Assembly: GCF_001280005.1 (NCBI RefSeq)
Contig: NZ_LGDW01000348.1
Span: forward strand, 62,001 to 126,000
From: Streptomyces sp. NRRL WC-3618
GTDB taxonomy: Bacteria; Actinomycetota; Actinomycetes; Streptomycetales; Streptomycetaceae
Direction of reading: 5' to 3'
DNA length: 64,000 bases
Shown one piece after another: positions 1-8,584 of the stretch. How positions within the stretch are numbered: the first letter of the stretch is position 1; every line of letters starts with the position of its first letter. The notes beneath the pieces are model-generated. The model made no database searches, was not told the origin of the DNA, and was given only the letters and a program-made list of their open reading frames with translations. A program made the position numbers and the translations under genes.

Positions 1-592
1 CGGGGCGCGCCCGTACGTGCATCCGCTCCCCCTGCGGCCCGAACAGGCTGAGGAACTCCGCGGGGCCCTCCCCGGTCGCCCCGAACCAGTGCGGCACGCG
101 GGTGTCGAACTCGGCGGCCTCCCCCGGCCCGAGCACCACGTCGTGCTCGCCGAGCACGAGCCGCAGCCGCCCCGCCAGCACGTACACCCACTCGTACCCC
201 TCGTGCGTACGCGGGTCCGGCTCCTGATTGCTCTCCGGCAGGATCACCTTGAACGCCTGGAGGCCGCCCGGCTGCCGGGTGAGCGGGAGATACGTCCGCC
301 CGTGCCGCACGATCGGCTTTGCCCGCACCCGGGGGTCGTCGACCGGCGGGGCGCCGACCAGCTCGTCGAGAGCCACCCGGTGCGCCCGCGCGATGGGCAG
401 CAGCAGCTCCAGACTGGGGCGCCGCAGTCCCGACTCCAGCCGCGACAGCGTACTGACGGAGATCCCGGTGGTGGCCGACAGCCCCGCGAGCGTCGCCCCC
501 CGCTCCTTGCGGATCCGCCGCAGCCGGGGCCCCACGTCGGCAAGAACCTGGTCGGTGGCGAGGCCGTCGTTCGTGTCGTTCGTGTCGTCCAT
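1..592 (-). CDS. XRE-cupin transcriptional regulator, partial at left edge
   Basis: Reading leftwards from an ATG at 592, the frame stays open to the edge for 197 codons, so the C-terminus is missing. The N-terminus carries an XRE helix-turn-helix (about residues 18-75, including GISVSTLSRLESG). From about residue 110 a cupin barrel follows (HEGYEWVYVLAGRLRLVLG, then a second part near HWFGATG). This two-domain layout is that of small-molecule-sensing repressors such as the PuuR/SutR type. The upstream ATG at 600 is out of frame and belongs to a spurious overlapping frame. The gene is divergent from the flavoprotein at 670, with about 77 bp between them, so that gene is its likely target. The ligand cannot be read from the sequence. 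Confidence 0.85.
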   Translation of the reverse strand, partial: MDDTNDTNDGLATDQVLADVGPRLRRIRKERGATLAGLSATTGISVSTLSRLESGLRRPSLELLLPIARAHRVALDELVGAPPVDDPRVRAKPIVRHGRTYLPLTRQPGGLQAFKVILPESNQEPDPRTHEGYEWVYVLAGRLRLVLGEHDVVLGPGEAAEFDTRVPHWFGATGEGPAEFLSLFGPQGERMHVRARP

Positions 593-669
593 GCCGTCAT
601 TGCAGTTTCGGCAAAGAGGTTTGTCAATACGGCAGCACCGGCGTGACGCTCGCGGTGGAGGTGGTCACC

Positions 670-1611
670 ATGACCGAGCAGTACGAGGCCGACGCATACG
701 AGGTCGTCGTCATCGGAGGCGGTGCGGCCGGGCTGTCGGCGGCGCTGGTCCTCGGCCGGGCCCGTTGCCGCACGCTGGTCGTCGACGCGGGCGAGCCGCG
801 CAACGCTCCGGCGGCGCACATGCAGGGCTATCTGTCCCGCGACGGCATGCCACCGGCCGAGTTCCTGGCGGTGGGGCGCGAGGAGATCGCGCGGTACGGG
901 GTGGAGCTGGTCGCGGGCAGGGTGATGGACGTCGCCAAGGGCGAGGACTTCACGCTGACGCTGGCCGACGGGGACCGGACCGTACGTGCCCGACGGCTCG
1001 TCGTCGCGACGGGGCTGCGGGACGAACTCCCCGCCGTACCTGGCGTCGCCGAGCATTTCGGGCGGGACGTGCTGCACTGTCCGTTCTGCCACGGCTGGGA
1101 GGTGCGGGACCGGGCGTTCGGCGTGCTGGCCTCGACCTCGGCCGGCGTGCACCAGGCGATGCTGGTCGCCCGGTGGTCGAAGGACGTGACCCTGTTCCTG
1201 CACACGGTCACGGAGGACGAACTCACCGACGAGGCCCTGCGCGGGCTCGCGAGGGCAGGGGTGACGGTCGTCCCCGGCGAGGTCGAGCGCCTGACGACGG
1301 ACGCCGGCCGGGTCACCGGCGTACGCCTCAGGAACGGCACGACGCACGCCCGCGAGACGGTGTTCGTCGCACCCCGGGCCGTTCCGCGCAACGCCCTGTT
1401 CGAGACCCTGGGCGCGGAACTGACGGAAACCCCGTTCGGCACGTACCCCAAGGTGGACGCGACAGGCCTGACGACCGTGCCGGGTGTCTGGGCGGCGGGG
1501 AACGCGATCGGCTTCGCCGAGCAGGTGATCCACGCGGCGAGTGGCGGCTACCGCGCGGCCGCGGCGATCGTGGCGGACCTGGTGTTCGCGGAGGTGCCGC
1601 CGGGCGCGTGA
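670..1611 (+). CDS. thioredoxin-reductase-like FAD/NAD(P) oxidoreductase
   Basis: A 313-residue pyridine-nucleotide disulfide oxidoreductase of the TrxB family. A Rossmann FAD-binding loop (VVVIGGGAAGLSAAL) lies at about residues 12-26. A redox-active CPFC pair lies at residues 137-140, where TrxB has CATC. A C-terminal FAD motif (GVWAAGNA) follows. I chose ATG 670 over the GTG at 643 because a GGAGG at 657-661 sits 8 nt upstream. No thioredoxin gene is adjacent, and the CPFC sequence and the divergent XRE-cupin regulator suggest a specialised disulfide or small-molecule oxidoreductase rather than the housekeeping thioredoxin reductase. The substrate is unknown. Confidence 0.9.
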   Translation: MTEQYEADAYEVVVIGGGAAGLSAALVLGRARCRTLVVDAGEPRNAPAAHMQGYLSRDGMPPAEFLAVGREEIARYGVELVAGRVMDVAKGEDFTLTLADGDRTVRARRLVVATGLRDELPAVPGVAEHFGRDVLHCPFCHGWEVRDRAFGVLASTSAGVHQAMLVARWSKDVTLFLHTVTEDELTDEALRGLARAGVTVVPGEVERLTTDAGRVTGVRLRNGTTHARETVFVAPRAVPRNALFETLGAELTETPFGTYPKVDATGLTTVPGVWAAGNAIGFAEQVIHAASGGYRAAAAIVADLVFAEVPPGA

Positions 1612-1698
1612 GGCGTCCAGGAACTGGCCGTCGTCCCTGTATGCGGCGCTTGGATGGGTGACACCGTGAACCACTGCGTCAACGGCAACGTGCTCTCC

Positions 1699-1766
1699 CA
1701 CCAGGAAGTCGCACCAGGAAGTCGCACCAGGTAGTCGCACCAGGTAGTCAGTCGCACGAGGGAGTC
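1699..1766. repeat. 13-bp tandem repeat upstream of the DNA ligase gene
   Basis: Four adjacent copies of a 13-bp unit, consensus CACCAGG(A/T)AGTCG, start at 1699, 1712, 1725 and 1738. A fifth, diverged copy lies at 1754-1766 after a 3-bp insertion. The array fills the middle of the 251-bp gap before the ligase ATG. The period is not a multiple of three, and the frames open across it belong to shadows, so it is non-coding. It could be a slippage-prone array or a cluster of binding sites. Confidence 0.85.
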
Positions 1767-1862
1767 GCCATCCCGCCCCGGCGGCCTGAGCACCGGCCGC
1801 CGGGGCGGGGCACCGATGCCCGCCCGGATGTGCATCCGCCACCCCCGTTGCACCATGGCTGC

Positions 1863-3401
1863 ATGCTGCTGAGCAGGCTCGCCCACGTGTCCCAGGAGGT
1901 CGCCGCCACCTCCGCCCGGTCGCACAAGATCGCCCTGCTGGCCGAGCTGTTCCGGGACGCCGGCCCGGAAGACGTTCCGATCGTCATCCCTTATCTCGCC
2001 GGGCGGCTGCCGCAGGGCCGGCTCGGTATCGGCTGGAAGGTGCTGGACCAGCAGGTTCCCCCCGCCGCCGAACCCTCCCTCACCGTCCTCGACGTCGACG
2101 CCCGGCTCACCGCGATCGGCGCGGTCACCGGAGCGGGCTCGCAGGCCGAACGGGGGCGCCTGGTGGGCGAGTTGCTGGCAGCCGCCACCGCGGACGAGCA
2201 GCGGTTCCTGTTCGCGCTGATCACCGGTGAGGTACGGCAGGGCGCCCTGGACGCGGTCGCCGTGGAAGGGCTCGCGGCGGCCACCGAGGCCCCGCCGGCG
2301 GACGTACGGCGGGCGGTGATGCTCGCCGGATCGATCCAGCCCGTCGCGCAGGCCCTGCTCGCCGACGGACCCACGGCCCTCGCCCGTTTCCGGCTCACCG
2401 TGGGCCGGCCCGTCCTGCCAATGCTCGCGCACAGCGCCACCTCGGTCGCGGAGGCCGTCGAGAAGCTCGGGGCCTGTGCCGTCGAGGAGAAACTGGACGG
2501 CATCCGGGTCCAGGTCCACCGGGACGGCGACGACGTACGGCTCTACACCCGCACTCTCGACGACATCACCGACAGACTGCCCGAACTGACCACGGCCGCA
2601 CGGACGTTGAGAGGCGAGCGGTTCATCCTGGACGGCGAGGTCATCGCCTTCGACACGGCCGGCCGCCCGCGGTCCTTCCAGGAGACCGCCGGGCGCGTCG
2701 GCTCACGCGTGGACGTGGAAACGGCCGCCCGGGACGTCCCCGTCTCCCCCGTCTTCTTCGACGCCCTGTCGGTCGACGGCCACGACCTCCTCGACCTGCC
2801 CTTCGCCGAACGGCACACCGCTCTGGCCCGTCTGGTCCCCGAGCCGATGCGCGTACGGCGTCTGCTCGTCGGCGGCCCCGCCGACCTGCCCGCCGCCGAG
2901 GAGTTCCTCGCCGACACCCTCGCGCGCGGCCACGAGGGCGTCGTGGTCAAGGCCCTCGACGCCCCCTACAGCGCGGGCCGGCGCGGTGCGGCCTGGCTGA
3001 AGGTCAAGCCCGTACACACGCTCGATCTGGTGGTGCTGGCGGCCGAGTGGGGCCATGGACGCCGTACCGGCAAGCTGTCGAACCTCCACCTCGGGGCCCG
3101 CAACCCCGACGGGTCCTTCGCCATGCTCGGCAAGACCTTCAAGGGCATGACCGACGCGATGCTGACCTGGCAGACCGAACGGCTCCAGGCGCTGGCCGTG
3201 TCGGACGACGGCTGGGTGGTGACCGTACGGCCCGAACTGGTCGTCGAGATCGCCTACGACGGCCTGCAGCGCTCCACCCGCTATCCGGCCGGCGTCACCC
3301 TCCGCTTCGCCCGCGTCGTCCGCTACCGCGAGGACAAGACGCCGGAAGAGGCGGACACCGTACAGACCCTGCTGGCCGCGCACCCGGAGGTGGCCCCGTG
3401 A
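1863..3401 (+). CDS. lig: ATP-dependent DNA ligase
   Basis: A 512-residue ATP-dependent DNA ligase that seals nicks through a ligase-adenylate intermediate. The order is an N-terminal DNA-binding domain (about 1-180), an adenylation domain with motif I EEKLDGIR (Lys210 is the adenylated residue), and a C-terminal OB domain reaching WLKVKP and the tail. The length matches the actinobacterial LigB/LigC-like accessory ligases; the essential NAD-dependent LigA is a different family. The ATG at 1863 was chosen over the upstream in-frame start at 1830 because the product then begins like other ligases (MLLSRLAHVSQEV). It overlaps the next gene by 4 bp (GTGA), so a ligase-NUDIX operon is likely, perhaps in accessory DNA repair. 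Confidence 0.95.
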   Translation: MLLSRLAHVSQEVAATSARSHKIALLAELFRDAGPEDVPIVIPYLAGRLPQGRLGIGWKVLDQQVPPAAEPSLTVLDVDARLTAIGAVTGAGSQAERGRLVGELLAAATADEQRFLFALITGEVRQGALDAVAVEGLAAATEAPPADVRRAVMLAGSIQPVAQALLADGPTALARFRLTVGRPVLPMLAHSATSVAEAVEKLGACAVEEKLDGIRVQVHRDGDDVRLYTRTLDDITDRLPELTTAARTLRGERFILDGEVIAFDTAGRPRSFQETAGRVGSRVDVETAARDVPVSPVFFDALSVDGHDLLDLPFAERHTALARLVPEPMRVRRLLVGGPADLPAAEEFLADTLARGHEGVVVKALDAPYSAGRRGAAWLKVKPVHTLDLVVLAAEWGHGRRTGKLSNLHLGARNPDGSFAMLGKTFKGMTDAMLTWQTERLQALAVSDDGWVVTVRPELVVEIAYDGLQRSTRYPAGVTLRFARVVRYREDKTPEEADTVQTLLAAHPEVAP

Positions 3402-3901
3402 CCAAGAGGGCGACAGCGAGGCTGCGGCGCAGCGCCGGTCTGCTGCTGTTCCGGCGGGCCGCGCCCGGTCGGGAGACCGACGGTCTGGAGGTGCTGCTCG
3501 GGCACATGGGCGGGCCCTTCTTCGCCGGTCGCGAGGCCGGGGCCTGGACCATTCCCAAGGGTGAGCACCCGGACGGGGAGACGGCCTGGGACGCGGCGCG
3601 CCGCGAGTTCCGGGAGGAACTGGGGCTGGCGCCGCCCGAGGGCGAGGCCGTGCCGCTCGGTGAGGTCCGGCAGGCCGGCGGGAAGGTCGTCACGGCGTGG
3701 GCGGTCGAGGCGGACCTCGATCCGGCGGCCGTGGTGCCGGGCACGTTCCGGATGGAGTGGCCCCGGGGATCGGGGCAGGAGCGGGAGTTTCCCGAGCTGG
3801 ACCGGGTGCGGTGGTTCGGGCTCGATGCGGCGCGGGCGGTGATCGTGAAGACGCAGGGCGGGTTTCTGGACCGGCTGACGGAGCACTCGGAGCGCTGAGA
3901 C
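3398..3901 (+). CDS. NUDIX hydrolase (stop codon at 3896-3898)
   Basis: A 166-residue NUDIX phosphohydrolase. The complete Nudix box lies at about residues 55-77 (starts GEHPDGETAWDAA, ends REEL-G-L), with the metal-binding REFREE core. The GTG at 3398 overlaps the ligase stop, and a GGAGG at 3386-3390 gives 7-nt spacing. The reading frame closes at 3898. The N-terminus has the SAGLLLFRR strand usual for mutT-like and Ap4A-type proteins. Translational coupling to the ligase suggests a part in nucleotide-pool clean-up or removal of nucleotide by-products in repair, which is inference. The substrate cannot be assigned from the sequence. Confidence 0.9.
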
Positions 3902-3997
3902 CGCGCCGGTGGTCGGCGTCGTACGCGTTGCGGGGGCCATCGACGCGCGGGAAGGTCGAGGGACAGCCCTCGAGCAACCTCGAGCAGGAGGCACGGT

Positions 3998-5392
3998 ATG
4001 CCCATCGCGACGGTGAACCCGGCGAACGGCGAGACGCTCAAAACGTACGAGGCGATGCACGGCGAGGAGATCGAGCGCAGGCTCGCGACCGCCGACGCCG
4101 CGTTCCGTACGTACCGCACGACCGGTTTCGCCGAGCGCGCCCGGCTGCTGGGCCGGGCCGCCGGGCTGCTCGACGAGGACCGGGACGACATCGCCCGCAC
4201 CATGACGCTGGAGATGGGCAAGCCGATCGCGCAGGCCCGCGCGGAGGCCGCGAAGTGCGCGAAGGCGATGCGCTGGTACGCCGAGCACGCCGAGGAGCTT
4301 CTCGCCGACGAGGAACCCTCCGCTGCCGACGTCAAGGACTCCGGGGGCTCCCGTGCCGTGGTCCGTTACCGTCCGCTCGGCCCCGTGCTCGCGGTGATGC
4401 CGTGGAACTTCCCGCTCTGGCAGGTGATCCGCTTCGCCGCGCCGGCGCTGATGGCGGGCAACGTGGGCCTGCTCAAGCACGCCTCGAACGTGCCGCAGAC
4501 CGCCCTCTATCTGGAGGACCTGTTCCGCAGGGCGGGCTACCCCGAGGGCTGCTTCCAGACGCTGCTGATCGGGTCGGGCGCCGTCGAGGACATCCTGCGC
4601 GACCCCCGGGTGCGGGCGGCCACGCTCACCGGCAGCGAGCCCGCCGGACGCGCGGTGGCGTCCGTCGCCGGGGACGAGGTCAAGCGGACGGTGCTGGAGC
4701 TCGGCGGCAGCGACCCCTACATCGTCCTGGCGTCCGCCGATGTCGAACGGGCCGCGCAGGTCGCGGTGACTGCGCGTGTGCAGAACAACGGGCAGTCGTG
4801 CATCGCCGCCAAGCGGTTCATCGTGCACACGGACGTCTTCGACGCGTTCGCGGAACGCTTCTCGACAGCCATGGCCGCGCTGAAGGTCGGCGATCCGCTG
4901 GCCGAGGACACGGAGGTCGGGCCGCTCTCCAGTGAACGAGGGCGCGAGGATCTGGAGGCGCTGGTGGACGAGGCGGTGGAGAGCGGCGCGACGATTCTGT
5001 GCGGTGGCGAACGTCCCGAGGGGTTCATGGACCGCGGCTGGTACTACGCGCCGACGGTCCTCGCCGACGTCACAAGCGAGATGCGCATTCACCAGGAGGA
5101 GACGTTCGGCCCGGTCGCGACGCTGTATCGCGCCGCCGATCTCGAGGAGGCGTTGGCGATCGCCAACGACACGCCTTTCGGCCTCAGTTCGAACGTGTGG
5201 ACCCGTGACGAGGCCGAGGTGGACCGTCTCGTGCGGGACCTGGAGGCGGGCGGCGTGTTCGTCAACGGGATGACCGCGTCACACCCGGCGTTCCCGTTCG
5301 GTGGGGTCAAGCGGTCCGGATACGGGCGTGAGCTGTCGGGACACGGAATCCGCGAGTTCTGCAACATCACCACGGTATGGCACGGAGCGTGA
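3998..5392 (+). CDS. gabD: NADP-dependent succinate-semialdehyde dehydrogenase
   Basis: A 464-residue aldehyde dehydrogenase that oxidises succinate semialdehyde to succinate, the last step of the GABA shunt. It shows the ALDH cofactor segment MPWNFPLWQ, the general base Glu234 in LELGGSDP, and the nucleophile Cys268 in NGQSCIAAKR. The opening (MPIATVNPANGETLKTYE) and the length are those of the shorter, actinobacterial SSADH subgroup rather than of the roughly 480-residue E. coli GabD. A strong AGGAGG precedes the ATG by 6-8 nt. No GABA aminotransferase is next to it, so the physiological substrate is inferred from the family only. Confidence 0.88.
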   Translation: MPIATVNPANGETLKTYEAMHGEEIERRLATADAAFRTYRTTGFAERARLLGRAAGLLDEDRDDIARTMTLEMGKPIAQARAEAAKCAKAMRWYAEHAEELLADEEPSAADVKDSGGSRAVVRYRPLGPVLAVMPWNFPLWQVIRFAAPALMAGNVGLLKHASNVPQTALYLEDLFRRAGYPEGCFQTLLIGSGAVEDILRDPRVRAATLTGSEPAGRAVASVAGDEVKRTVLELGGSDPYIVLASADVERAAQVAVTARVQNNGQSCIAAKRFIVHTDVFDAFAERFSTAMAALKVGDPLAEDTEVGPLSSERGREDLEALVDEAVESGATILCGGERPEGFMDRGWYYAPTVLADVTSEMRIHQEETFGPVATLYRAADLEEALAIANDTPFGLSSNVWTRDEAEVDRLVRDLEAGGVFVNGMTASHPAFPFGGVKRSGYGRELSGHGIREFCNITTVWHGA

Positions 5393-5417
5393 GCGTTCCG
5401 CGGTTACGATCGCCCCT

Positions 5418-5654
5418 GTGAACCGCGAAGTGACTCTGCCTCTGATCGTCGACGACCGCGGCACGTTGCAGGTTGCCGCCTCCGACGTCAGCAAACTGCT
5501 GCGCACGGTCGGCGGCCGCTGGCTGCATCTCGTGGAGGCCGGCCAGGACCTCGACGAGGACACGGTGGCCGCCCTCACCATCGAACTAGCCAAACTGGCC
5601 GACCGAATCGACGTGGCCTGCATCGCCCACAGCAGCGGCAGCACATCCGGGTAG
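5418..5654 (+). CDS. small conserved actinobacterial protein (DUF6213-like)
   Basis: A 78-residue protein starting at GTG 5418 with the sequence VNREVTLPLIVDDRGTLQVA. It has no signal peptide, membrane segment or catalytic motif. The N-terminus looks like beta strands and the C-terminal half like an amphipathic helix with TIELAKLADRID. I recall it as a family annotated DUF6213 in Streptomyces, which I cannot verify here. It follows the dehydrogenase by 25 bp and is convergent with the acyl-CoA dehydrogenase. The function is unknown. Confidence 0.7.
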   Translation: MNREVTLPLIVDDRGTLQVAASDVSKLLRTVGGRWLHLVEAGQDLDEDTVAALTIELAKLADRIDVACIAHSSGSTSG

Positions 5655-5677
5655 CGGGTGCGCTGACCGGCCGTCGT

Positions 5678-5753
5678 TTAAGGGCGCGGGGCTCTGACAT
5701 GTGCGGCTCCGCCGCGGGGCGCGACAAGCCACAACGCACCCGCAGCCCGAAAC
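5678..5753. repeat. interspersed Streptomyces intergenic element, copy 1 (probable bidirectional terminator)
   Basis: About 76 bp starting TTTAAGGGCGCGGGGCTCTG, with a central GCGGC-TCC-GCCGC hairpin (5703-5715) and ending near ACGCACCCGCAGCCCGAAA. Inverted copies lie at 7820-7895 and 11845-11921. This copy sits between the 3' ends of two convergent genes (5654 and 5771), which suggests a shared terminator. Confidence 0.75.
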
Positions 5754-5770
5754 CCGCACCCCCCACGGCG

Positions 5771-6997
5771 CTACCGAATCGGCATCCCCGACAGAGTCCG
5801 CGCGATCACCAGCCGCTGGATCTCACTCGTACCCTCAAAGATCGTGTAGATCGCCGCATCCCGGTGCATCCGCTCGACCGGGTACTCCCGGGTGTACCCG
5901 TTCCCCCCGAGTATCTGAATCGCCTGCCCAGTAACCTTCTTCGCCGTCTCACTCGCGAACAGCTTCGACATCGACCCCTCCGCCGCCGTGAACGGCTTCC
6001 CGTTGATCGCCATCCACGACGCCCGCCACGTCAGCAGCCGCGCCGCGTCGATGGACGTACGCATGTCGGCGAGCTGGAAGGCGACCCCCTGGTTGTCGAT
6101 GATCGGGCGGCCGAACTGCTCACGCGTCTTGGCGTAGTCGAGGGCGACCTCGTACGCCGCCCGGGCGGTGCCCACGGCCATCGCCGCGACGGCGGGACGG
6201 CTCGCCTCGAACGTGGCCATCGCCGCGTTCTTCACGCGCTCGCCGCCGGACTTCGCGCGCTCGCGGGCCCGGGCGAGGCGCTCGTCGAGCTTCTGCTTGC
6301 CGCCGAGCAGGCAGGAGCCGGGGACGCGCACGTTCTCCAGGACGACCTCGGCGGTGTGCGAGGCGCGGATGCCGTGCTTCTTGAACTTCTGGCCCTGGGA
6401 CAGGCCGGGCGTGTTCGGCGGCACGATGAACGAGGCGTGGCCCTTGGAGCCCAGGTCCGCGTCGACCACGGCCACGACCACGTGGACGTTGGCGATGCCG
6501 CCGTTGGTCGCCCAGGTCTTCGTACCGTTGAGGACCCACTCGTCCTTGGCCTCGTCGTACACGGCACGCGTGCGCATGGAGGCGACGTCGGAGCCGGCGT
6601 CCGGCTCGGAGGAGCAGAAGGCGGCGACCTTGACGTCGGCCGCGTCACCGTACATCTGCGGTATCCAGGTACCGATCTGCTCCTCGGTGCCGTTGGCGAG
6701 GACGCCCACGGCGGCGAGGCCGGTGCCGACGATGGAGAGGGCGATGCCCGCGTCACCCCAGAAGAGTTCCTCCATGGCCATCGGGATACCGAGGCCGGTG
6801 GGGTCGAAGTACTGCTGGGCGTAGAAGTCCAGGGAGTAGATGCCGACCTTCGCGGCCTCCTGGATGACCGGCCAGGGAGTCTCCTCGCGCTCGTCCCACT
6901 CGGCGGCGGCGGGGCGGATCACGTCAGCGGCGAACCCGTGGAGCCAGTCGCGGACCTCCCTCTGTTCGTCGTTGAGCTCCATGGTGAATTCGGCCAT
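5771..6997 (-). CDS. acyl-CoA dehydrogenase
   Basis: A 408-residue flavin-dependent acyl-CoA dehydrogenase that introduces the alpha-beta double bond in beta-oxidation. It shows the family signatures [12 protein letters not shown] (FAD/substrate segment), KTWATNGG, and near the C-terminus [13 protein letters not shown], in which Glu388 is the expected catalytic base. The length and base position are those of short- or medium-chain enzymes. It starts at ATG 6997 and is divergent from a TetR gene at 7167. The shared 169-bp region contains the inverted repeat GTTACC-TAC-GGTAAC, a likely TetR operator. The chain-length preference is not evident; branched-chain substrates are also possible. Confidence 0.93.
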   Translation of the reverse strand: MAEFTMELNDEQREVRDWLHGFAADVIRPAAAEWDEREETPWPVIQEAAKVGIYSLDFYAQQYFDPTGLGIPMAMEELFWGDAGIALSIVGTGLAAVGVLANGTEEQIGTWIPQMYGDAADVKVAAFCSSEPDAGSDVASMRTRAVYDEAKDEWVLNGTKTWATNGGIANVHVVVAVVDADLGSKGHASFIVPPNTPGLSQGQKFKKHGIRASHTAEVVLENVRVPGSCLLGGKQKLDERLARARERAKSGGERVKNAAMATFEASRPAVAAMAVGTARAAYEVALDYAKTREQFGRPIIDNQGVAFQLADMRTSIDAARLLTWRASWMAINGKPFTAAEGSMSKLFASETAKKVTGQAIQILGGNGYTREYPVERMHRDAAIYTIFEGTSEIQRLVIARTLSGMPIR

Positions 6998-7022
6998 GAC
7001 CCCTCCATCGCTGCACTAGCAT

Positions 7023-7037
7023 GTTACCTACGGTAAC
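7023..7037. promoter_or_regulatory. inverted repeat GTTACC-N3-GGTAAC, probable TetR operator
   Basis: A perfect 6-bp inverted repeat with a 3-bp spacer, 26 bp upstream of the acyl-CoA dehydrogenase start and 130 bp upstream of the divergent TetR gene. A weaker half-site with TTAC...GGTA lies at 7049-7062. The position and symmetry fit autoregulation and control of the dehydrogenase by the TetR protein. Confidence 0.6.
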
Positions 7038-7166
7038 CAGAGTCTGTTACTCGCCGGTAGGAAAGTCAACTCCCCGTCCACGGTCGGCAGCCCGTTCGAT
7101 CCGCATAAGCCGATCAGTGCTAGTTTGCGCAAGCGTCACCGATATCAGCACGGGTGGGGAGAAACC

Positions 7167-7811
7167 ATGGACACCACGCAGCAGAACGATCAGCAGCGGT
7201 CCGCCGACCGCCGCCGGCGCGAGCTGCTGGAAGCCGCGGACCGAGTGGTGCTGCGCGACGGCCCCGGCGCGTCGATGAACGCCATCGCCGCCGAGGCGGG
7301 CATCACCAAACCGATCCTCTACCGCCACTTCGGCGACAAGGGCGGACTTTACGCCGCCCTGGCCAAGCGGCACACCGACGCCCTGCTCAACTCCCTGCGG
7401 GCCGCGCTGGACGCTCCGGCGGAGCGGCGGGAACGGGTCGAGGCCACGTTGGACACCTACCTCGCGGCAATCGAGGCGCGGCCTCAGGTGTACCGGTTCC
7501 TGATGCACCCCGCCGACGGAGTGTCACCCGGCGATCCCGGGTTCGATGTGCGCAAGCACTCGTTGCCGTTGCTGCGGCTGATGGGCGAGGAGTTGGCCCA
7601 GGTGATCGAGGATCGGCTGGATCTTGGTCCCGGCAGCCAGCAGCTGGCTCGGGTGTGGGGGCACGGGATAGTCGGGATGATGCATGCGGCTGGGGACTGG
7701 TGGTTGGGTGAACGGCCCTGCGCGCGGGCCGAGTTGGTGCGGAGTCTGGCTGATTTGCTGTGGGGGCGGTTGGCTGCCGCCGGGGACCGTGTCGGGGGTC
7801 CGGGGTTCTGA
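7167..7811 (+). CDS. TetR-family transcriptional regulator
   Basis: A 214-residue TetR-type repressor. The helix-turn-helix is at about residues 30-50 (EAGITKPILYRHFGDKGGLY). The C-terminal part is a divergent all-helical ligand domain with WGHGIVGMMHAAGDWWLG, typical of regulators near fatty acyl-CoA dehydrogenases in Streptomyces. The ATG at 7167 follows GGGGAGAAACC. The divergent arrangement with the acyl-CoA dehydrogenase and the palindrome between them suggest that it represses that gene and itself in response to an acyl-CoA; the ligand is inference. Confidence 0.9.
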   Translation: MDTTQQNDQQRSADRRRRELLEAADRVVLRDGPGASMNAIAAEAGITKPILYRHFGDKGGLYAALAKRHTDALLNSLRAALDAPAERRERVEATLDTYLAAIEARPQVYRFLMHPADGVSPGDPGFDVRKHSLPLLRLMGEELAQVIEDRLDLGPGSQQLARVWGHGIVGMMHAAGDWWLGERPCARAELVRSLADLLWGRLAAAGDRVGGPGF

Positions 7812-7819
7812 GGGGTTGT

Positions 7820-7895
7820 GTTTCGGGTGCGGGTGCGTTGTGGCTTGTCGCGCCCCGCGGCGGAGCCGCAAATGTCACAGCCCCGCGCCCCTTAT
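7820..7895. repeat. interspersed Streptomyces intergenic element, copy 2 (inverted orientation)
   Basis: The reverse complement of this stretch matches copy 1 at 5678-5753 almost base for base (AGGGGCGCGGGGCTGTGACA, GCGGCTCCGCCGC core, CGCACCCGCACCCGAAA end). It again lies between convergent genes. The stop codon of the deformylase (7892-7894) falls inside its edge. Confidence 0.75.
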
Positions 7896-8437
7896 TGTGC
7901 CCGGTGCCACGAAGCGCCGGCCGCCTGTCGCATGAGCCTCTTGTGGCGCCAGCCCTTTACGCGGTCCGCGTACGTTCTGCCCTCCAAGTGGTCCGTCTCG
8001 TGTTGGAGGCATCTCGCGAAGAAGCCCGTGCCCTCGATGCGTACCGGGTCGCCTGTTGTCGTGAAGCCCTCGACCACCGCCTCGTCGTGGCGTTCGGTGC
8101 CCGCCTCCAGGCCCGGGAGGGACAGGCAGCCTTCGGGTCCACGGAGGACCAGCCCGGTCGCCTCGACCAGGCGGGGGTTGACCACATGGCCGACGTGGCG
8201 GACGTCCTCGTCGTCGGGGCAGTCGTAGACGAAGACCCTCAGGGCGCTGCCGATCTGGTTCGCGGCGAGGCCCACGCCCTGGGCGGCGTACATCGTCGCG
8301 AACATGTCCTCGACGAGTGCGGCGAGTTCGGCGTCGAAGTGTGAGACTTCCGCGCAGGGGGTGTGCAGAACGGGGTCGCCGAGCAGTGTCAGGGGGCGAA
8401 CGCGCCCTCGGGTACCCGGGATGGAGCCTGGTCGCAT
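7892..8437 (-). CDS. def: peptide deformylase
   Basis: A 181-residue metal-dependent hydrolase that removes the N-formyl group from nascent proteins. All three deformylase motifs are visible: GVGLAANQIG (about residue 54), EGCLSLPG (metal-ligand Cys104) and HETDH (about 146-150, two His ligands and the catalytic Glu). The start is ambiguous. ATG 8437 (MRPGSIPGT) fits homologues as I recall them; an upstream in-frame ATG at 8461 would add eight residues, and neither has a strong ribosome site. The last codons overlap the interspersed element. Streptomyces usually has several def copies, so this may be one of several paralogues. Confidence 0.93.
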   Translation of the reverse strand: MRPGSIPGTRGRVRPLTLLGDPVLHTPCAEVSHFDAELAALVEDMFATMYAAQGVGLAANQIGSALRVFVYDCPDDEDVRHVGHVVNPRLVEATGLVLRGPEGCLSLPGLEAGTERHDEAVVEGFTTTGDPVRIEGTGFFARCLQHETDHLEGRTYADRVKGWRHKRLMRQAAGASWHRAQ

Positions 8438-8584
8438 GGCCGCAAGGGTACGGTCACCCATGTCGCGCGGGCGCCGTGGTGGTGCCGCGATGCGGATCCC
8501 GTCAAAGGATCTCGATAGGCTGAGGTCCACACCACGTGGCCGGAGGCACAGGCGCGGCGCGTACGCAAGGAGGATCGAGATCTG

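Noticed and set aside
1699..1766. Possible CRISPR-like repeat array
   Set aside because: Units are directly adjacent with no spacers, and no cas genes are present.
5655..5770. Small antisense genes in the interspersed elements (for example 5575-5766 and 7818-8228)
   Set aside because: These frames run through the repeat elements and the ends of real genes and are repeat-encoded artefacts.
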